DNA from: Planctomycetota bacterium
GTDB lineage: Bacteria; Planctomycetota; Phycisphaerae; Sedimentisphaerales; Anaerohalosphaeraceae
Reading direction: 5' to 3'
NCBI GenBank assembly: GCA_012519365.1
Contig: JAAYQH010000510.1
Coordinates: 1 to 10,816 of the forward strand
DNA length: 10,816 nt
The position numbers and the translations under genes are program-made. Shown one piece after another: positions 7,271 through 10,816 of this stretch. The stretch's first letter is position 1. Each line of letters begins with the position of its first letter. The notes under the pieces were generated by a model, which saw nothing but the letters and a program-made list of their open reading frames with translations, ran no database searches and had not been told where the DNA came from.

Positions 7271-10168
7271 TCAAAATGAAAACCGCTGGACCTCTTCCGG
7301 ACCGGCAGCCGCATAGTCCGGGTCTTTGGCACGAATATAAAGGGTTCCGTCGTCATCCATTTTGACCTCAAGCGGGACAATCGTGACACCTTGCGGATTG
7401 ATTGTATAGGCATTATCGCTCACGTCTTTGGTCTTAATTTCCTGCCGACTGAGCGGCGGCACATTGGCATTAAAAAATGCTGTACACCACCAGCGACCCT
7501 GCTTGTCCTGAAACGGTGTGCCATGTCCCAGAAAACGCCCGACAAATCTGCGCGGTCCGTAGGGGCCGGTAATTTTTTCCGCAGTGCAGTAATAGAGATT
7601 ATAGGTCCCTTTTCGTCCCTGATCTGTAGACCATGCCGTACCGAAAAGAACGTACAGGCCGTCGATCTTCCGCATCGTCGTCCCCTCATGACCGATGCGG
7701 CTGATAGGCCGGCCGTCCGGGCCGAAGCGGCTGCCCGCCGGATCGATCCGAACCGGATCGCCGATAAACGCCTTCAGATCACTGCTGAGCGGTGCAATCA
7801 TCGTATTGCCCCAGAGCAGATAAATTGCCCCGTCATCGCCAAAGAATAAAGAGGGATCATGCCGTCTGCCGATGGCCGTACCCAACGGATTGTCGAACGG
7901 CCCTTTCAGTTCGGGCCCCTGAGTTACCGACAGATTCGCCCCTTGCACCGGCGAGGGGCTTGTATGCACAATTATCCAGCGGCCGTCTCTGAAATAAATC
8001 TCCGGCGCCCACAACCTCCACTGCTCTGGCGGCACATGCTCAAACCGGACCGGCCTGGCCTGCTTCCAAATCCCATCTTCGAGCGAATAGGGTGTGCCGA
8101 GACTTTCCCAATCGATTAAATCGGCACTGCGCCAGACAGCCATTTTGTAACCGACAATGCTCGTTTCCCCCAGCCCGGAATTGTAAGGATCGACCAGTTG
8201 ACGCGGATCCTCCGACAGCGGCGTGGTCCCTGTCAAATAATAATAGCCGTCCGGCGCTAAATAGATATAGGGATCGCGAATCCAGCCGTCCTTGATTGTC
8301 ACAGCGGTCTCATGACGATCGATCAACTCGGCAATCTCACGGCGGTTTTCATTGTCATCGGCCTGCAGAGAATGATGAATCTGGCGCAGCGTTTTAGCAT
8401 CCAGTTTTTGGACCGCCCTATCATAGGTCAGCAACCCATTGACTTCAATTTCCACATCTGTCGTCTGCGTATAAACGCCCGCGGCCACCCCCTGACGTTT
8501 GAGCCTCCCCAGACGACGGATAGATTCTTCATATCGCTGTTTGAGTTCCTCCCGGCCCGAAGCGGCACCGCCGTAGCCCCAGCCTTCCCTGTCAGGGTCC
8601 CAGATATGGCCGGTAACCACCAGTCCATGGCCGCCGAACTCGCCCACTGCCTTGACATAATCGGCATAACGAGAATCGTTCAGCGGAAACGTCGGATGCG
8701 GATAGCGATGCTCATCGGCAATATCACCCACCGGATGGAAATTTCCGCCACTGGCAATATTTAATAAACGCGTTTTATCATATTCCTTAAGCCACTGGCC
8801 TGCTTCCATCGTTCGGTGTTGTCCCCACCGTTCATTGAACGGCACCCAGACCACGATACTTGGATAATTGTAGAGCGCATCGACCATGCTCTTTAATTCA
8901 TCCAGCCACTGCCGATGTTCCTCGTCCGGCCACTCGGCGTCCTCAGGCTGCTCGGCATTTCTGAGGCGCTTCCATTCCGGACTTGGCTCACGGGCAGCGA
9001 CATGGTCCTGCCAGACCAGCATCCCCAGCCGGTCACAGTAATAATAATACCGGCGGTTTTCAACGGTAACATGCTTTCGGATCATATTAAATCCGGCATC
9101 CTTGAGAAACTGAATATCATAAACCATCGCCTCATCTGACGGCGGCGTCAACAGACCATCCGGCCACCAGCCCTGATCCAGCGTGCCCCAATGAAAAAGG
9201 ATTTCATCGTTGAGAATCAACCGCAGGTTCCCCTGGGCATCGCTCCTCTTGCCGACCGTTCGAATCCCGGCATAGGAGGCCACTCGATCTATGACGTTCT
9301 CATTTTCATCCAGCAGCAGGATTTCGAGATCATACAGAAACGGAGAGTCGGGACTCCACAGTTTGGCATTTTCTACGGGCAGGACCAGTGTGCCGCGGCC
9401 CTGACATTCCGAAACAATACGGCCTTGGTCGCGTACAATAACCCGCAGAGACTCGTCTTTTACTGTCTGTCCCTGCAGCATCGGCTGAACCCGGATTTGG
9501 GCCGGATGGATATCCGTTTCAATCCGCAAATCGCGGATGTATCGCAGCGGGACGGTTTCAAGCCATACCGTTTGCCAGATGCCGGAAACCGCCGTGTACC
9601 AGATTCCCTGCGGATTAAGCGTTTGTTTGCCCTTAAGCTGGAACCTATCCGAGGTTGGATCAATCACACGGACAAGCAATTCATTATCGCCATTGCGAAC
9701 CGCCTGAGTTATATCAAAAGAAAAAGGCACATGTCCGCCGATATGGCTGCCGACCTCGGCGCCGTTGACCCACACCGTGGTTTCGTAATCCACCGCCTCA
9801 AAATGCAGAAGAATCCGCATACCCGAACTTTTCGTATGTGAGAAAAAAAGACGATACCATAGGGCTTCCTCTTGACCCAACTTGCCCTTGACCCCTGACA
9901 AAACCGATTCCAAACTGAATGGAACCAGAATTTTACCCTGCCACGCTGTCGGCAACGCACTGCTTTTATCGACAATCGCATAATCCCATAAACCGTTGAG
10001 ATTGTGCCATTGACTTCGTACCATCTGAGGGCGCGGGTATTGCCGCCACACAGTTTCAGGCGTAACCTGTCGGCCCCATCGTGTCATCAATGCATTGTCG
10101 GGTATCTTCCAGTTGCTAAAGGCTGCCGATGATATCAATGCCACAAGAACCAATGTGTATCGCTGCAT
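7271..10168 (-). CDS. Secreted glycoside hydrolase: GH2 (beta-galactosidase/glucuronidase type) fused to GH43-like domain
   Basis: A 965-residue fusion of two glycosidases with a Sec signal (hydrophobic to about residue 18). The first half (about 28-597) is GH2: jelly-roll with GLWDYAI (59-65) and GIWQTVWLE (196-204), then the barrel with VPFNERWGQ (Glu446, predicted acid/base) and GEFGGHG (Glu510, predicted nucleophile), ending in YTQTTDVEIEVNGLLTYDR. The second half (about 620-945) is a GH43-like five-bladed propeller: WIRDPYIYL (Asp632, predicted base), WAPEIYF (720-726), RHDPSLFFG (Asp771, pKa modulator), GHEGTTMRK (Glu828, predicted acid) and GHGTPF (881-886). All five key acidic residues are present, so both halves look active. 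GH2 enzymes are retaining and GH43 inverting; the sugars released are not readable from sequence. It probably trims desulfated oligosaccharides made by the flanking sulfatases. The ATG at 10168 is preceded by AAAGGA at a spacing of 6. Confidence 0.93.
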   Translation of the reverse strand: MQRYTLVLVALISSAAFSNWKIPDNALMTRWGRQVTPETVWRQYPRPQMVRSQWHNLNGLWDYAIVDKSSALPTAWQGKILVPFSLESVLSGVKGKLGQEEALWYRLFFSHTKSSGMRILLHFEAVDYETTVWVNGAEVGSHIGGHVPFSFDITQAVRNGDNELLVRVIDPTSDRFQLKGKQTLNPQGIWYTAVSGIWQTVWLETVPLRYIRDLRIETDIHPAQIRVQPMLQGQTVKDESLRVIVRDQGRIVSECQGRGTLVLPVENAKLWSPDSPFLYDLEILLLDENENVIDRVASYAGIRTVGKRSDAQGNLRLILNDEILFHWGTLDQGWWPDGLLTPPSDEAMVYDIQFLKDAGFNMIRKHVTVENRRYYYYCDRLGMLVWQDHVAAREPSPEWKRLRNAEQPEDAEWPDEEHRQWLDELKSMVDALYNYPSIVVWVPFNERWGQHRTMEAGQWLKEYDKTRLLNIASGGNFHPVGDIADEHRYPHPTFPLNDSRYADYVKAVGEFGGHGLVVTGHIWDPDREGWGYGGAASGREELKQRYEESIRRLGRLKRQGVAAGVYTQTTDVEIEVNGLLTYDRAVQKLDAKTLRQIHHSLQADDNENRREIAELIDRHETAVTIKDGWIRDPYIYLAPDGYYYLTGTTPLSEDPRQLVDPYNSGLGETSIVGYKMAVWRSADLIDWESLGTPYSLEDGIWKQARPVRFEHVPPEQWRLWAPEIYFRDGRWIIVHTSPSPVQGANLSVTQGPELKGPFDNPLGTAIGRRHDPSLFFGDDGAIYLLWGNTMIAPLSSDLKAFIGDPVRIDPAGSRFGPDGRPISRIGHEGTTMRKIDGLYVLFGTAWSTDQGRKGTYNLYYCTAEKITGPYGPRRFVGRFLGHGTPFQDKQGRWWCTAFFNANVPPLSRQEIKTKDVSDNAYTINPQGVTIVPLEVKMDDDGTLYIRAKDPDYAAAGPEEVQRFSF
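7334..8311 (-). other. GH43-like catalytic domain of the fusion
   Basis: Approximate extent of the propeller domain (residues 620-945). Its three acidic catalytic positions lie in the order and context expected for GH43: Asp in RDPY, Asp in HDPS and Glu in HEGT, with WAPEIYF between the first two. The link to the GH2 half is a short charged stretch near residues 598-619 (DDNENRREIAELIDRHE), not a long flexible linker. GH43 members include arabinofuranosidases, xylosidases and galactosidases, and related families also share the fold, so the specificity is open. Confidence 0.8.
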
Positions 10169-10174
10169 GATCAA

Positions 10175-10180
10175 TCCTTT
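10175..10180 (-). promoter_or_regulatory. Shine-Dalgarno site choosing the GH2-GH43 start
   Basis: The minus strand reads AAAGGA, ending 6 bases before the ATG at 10168-10166. A TTG two codons upstream (10174) would sit immediately after this site and is therefore unlikely to be the start. Confidence 0.6.
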
Positions 10181-10188
10181 CTATTCAC

Positions 10189-10214
10189 TAAGACACCTTA
10201 TCCGCTGCTGCGGA
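10189..10214. repeat. Two adjacent short inverted repeats upstream of the GH2-GH43 gene
   Basis: TAAG-ACAC-CTTA (10189-10200) is directly followed by TCCGC-TGCT-GCGGA (10201-10214). Both are perfect 4- and 5-bp stems with 4-base loops, 20 to 46 bases upstream of the ATG at 10168. No T-tract follows on either strand, so a terminator is unlikely. They could be leader structure or an operator. Stems this short also occur by chance. The rest of the gap 10169-10290 shows no convincing -35/-10 pair. Confidence 0.3.
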
Positions 10215-10290
10215 GCTCTTTGATACCCTAAACTCCCTCGCAGAGACATTTGCTTACTTGATCCTTCAACAAACGAGAGCCTTGACCGCT

Positions 10291-10816
10291 TTAGCGAGGC
10301 GTTAGAGCCTCCGGGCAGCGGTTCAGAATCTTACGAAGTTCAGCGACAATCTCGGGGGTCTCGGATGCCAAATTTCGGCTTTCCAGCGGGTCGTTAAGAT
10401 AGTCGTACAATTCATACACCGCCGTTTCCGGCGGCTGATTGGGAACTTTCCACTCCACCAATCGATAACGCTCTGTACGAATTGCACGCCCTATACGGCG
10501 TCCGCGCGGGTATGCATGATAGGCATGGTCACTGATGCGCCTCGCAGGATCGCGCAGTACCGGCACCAGGCTTTTGCCGTCTATCGGCTGCGGCACATGG
10601 CCGGCCAGAGGGGGAAGCCCGGCCAATTCAACCAGTGTCGGATAGATATCCACGGTTTCAGCAAGCTGCCCGGTATGTACACCCGCTTTGACCACACCAG
10701 GAAAAACAAAGAACAACGGAATACGATTGGCCTGTTCATAATTGGTATGTTTGGTCCAATACCCCAGATCGCCCAAATGATATCCATGATCGCCCCACAG
10801 TGCGATAATCGTATTG
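10291..10816 (-). CDS. Iduronate-2-sulfatase-like sulfatase, C-terminal part, 5' end beyond window
   Basis: 174 codons of a sulfatase that enters from the right edge; the N-terminal half with the formylglycine motif is outside. The visible part starts in the metal-binding block: NTIIALWGDHGYHLGDLGYW, then TKHTNYEQANRIPLFFVFPG, closely matching the iduronate-2-sulfatase pattern of Asp-His-Gly, Leu-Gly-Asp and Lys-His-Thr-Asn. It ends with TVDIYPTLVELAGLP, DGKSLVPVL, IRTERYRLVEW and YELYDYLNDPLESRNLA, the usual C-terminal subdomain. The reading frame continues to the last base, so the first methionine-like codon seen (TTG at 10776) is not a real start. It stops 122 bases before the GH2-GH43 start and probably belongs to the same locus. 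Substrate is unknown; the family name reflects resemblance to human IDS only. Confidence 0.93.
   Translation of the reverse strand, partial: NTIIALWGDHGYHLGDLGYWTKHTNYEQANRIPLFFVFPGVVKAGVHTGQLAETVDIYPTLVELAGLPPLAGHVPQPIDGKSLVPVLRDPARRISDHAYHAYPRGRRIGRAIRTERYRLVEWKVPNQPPETAVYELYDYLNDPLESRNLASETPEIVAELRKILNRCPEALTPR

Noticed and set aside
9191..9841. A 216-codon open frame on the plus strand.
   Set aside because: It is antisense to the GH2 half of the fusion and shows no domain or signal; a shadow frame. The 120-codon plus-strand frame at 654-1016 was rejected for the same reason.
10166..10174. TTG at 10174 as the start of the GH2-GH43 gene.
   Set aside because: It directly abuts the AAAGGA ribosome-binding site. 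The ATG two codons later has proper spacing.
10296..10311. Hairpin GAGGC-GTTAGA-GCCTC at the end of the IDS-like gene as a terminator.
   Set aside because: The stem has only 5 bp, lies within the last codons of the gene and is not followed by a T-tract on the transcribed strand.
1..10816. Calling the locus a heparan sulfate degradation cluster on the basis of the SGSH- and IDS-like enzymes.
   Set aside because: These subfamilies are expanded in marine and gut PVC bacteria acting on many sulfated glycans, and no heparinase or unsaturated glucuronyl hydrolase is visible in the window.

Overview
The window reads as part of a sulfated-polysaccharide degradation locus. All recognisable genes lie on the minus strand and are transcribed from right to left. 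Five belong to the formylglycine-dependent S1 sulfatase family; one runs off the left edge and one off the right edge. Between them sits one large two-part glycoside hydrolase, an N-terminal GH2 half fused to a C-terminal GH43-like half. The likely source is a bacterium of the PVC group. Phycisphaerae (Sedimentisphaerales-like) is my best guess, because the third sulfatase ends in a dockerin-like tail (DLNRDCVVDISDLA) of the kind common in that lineage, and because dense sulfatase arrays with Tat signals are typical of Planctomycetota, Lentisphaerota and Kiritimatiellota. This placement is inference; no rRNA or housekeeping marker is present.

Layout in transcription order: the C-terminal part of an iduronate-2-sulfatase-like gene (10291 to beyond 10816); a 122-base gap with two adjacent short inverted repeats; the secreted GH2-GH43 fusion (7271-10168); a 39-base gap; a Tat-exported sulfoglucosamine-sulfohydrolase-like sulfatase (5789-7231); a Tat-exported arylsulfatase (4128-5774); a 9-base gap; a 917-residue Sec-exported sulfatase with an N-terminal beta-sandwich, an Ig-like domain and a dockerin-like C-terminus (1365-4118); a 294-base gap holding a palindrome and possible tiny reading frames; and a Tat-exported sulfoglucosamine-sulfohydrolase-like sulfatase (1070 to beyond 1). 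The four genes from 10168 to 1365 are close enough to form one operon. The two outer sulfatases may be co-transcribed with it or have their own promoters.

The logic is probably stepwise: sulfatases of different subfamilies remove distinct sulfate esters or sulfamates from a sulfated glycan, while the GH2 and GH43 domains remove exposed sugars. The sulfatase names reflect resemblance to human lysosomal enzymes and do not show that the glycan is heparan; an algal or mucin glycan is equally possible. All five would need a formylglycine-generating enzyme or anSME encoded elsewhere; the four whose N-terminal half is in the window carry a Cys-type C-x-P-x-R motif. I see no tRNA, rRNA, CRISPR array, insertion sequence or clear rho-independent terminator.

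The most interesting points are the GH2-GH43 fusion, the Glu-Gln pair replacing the usual Asp-Asn/His metal ligands in the leftmost sulfatase, the dockerin-tailed sulfatase, and the three-copy CTATTGAA palindrome/half-site upstream of the leftmost gene.
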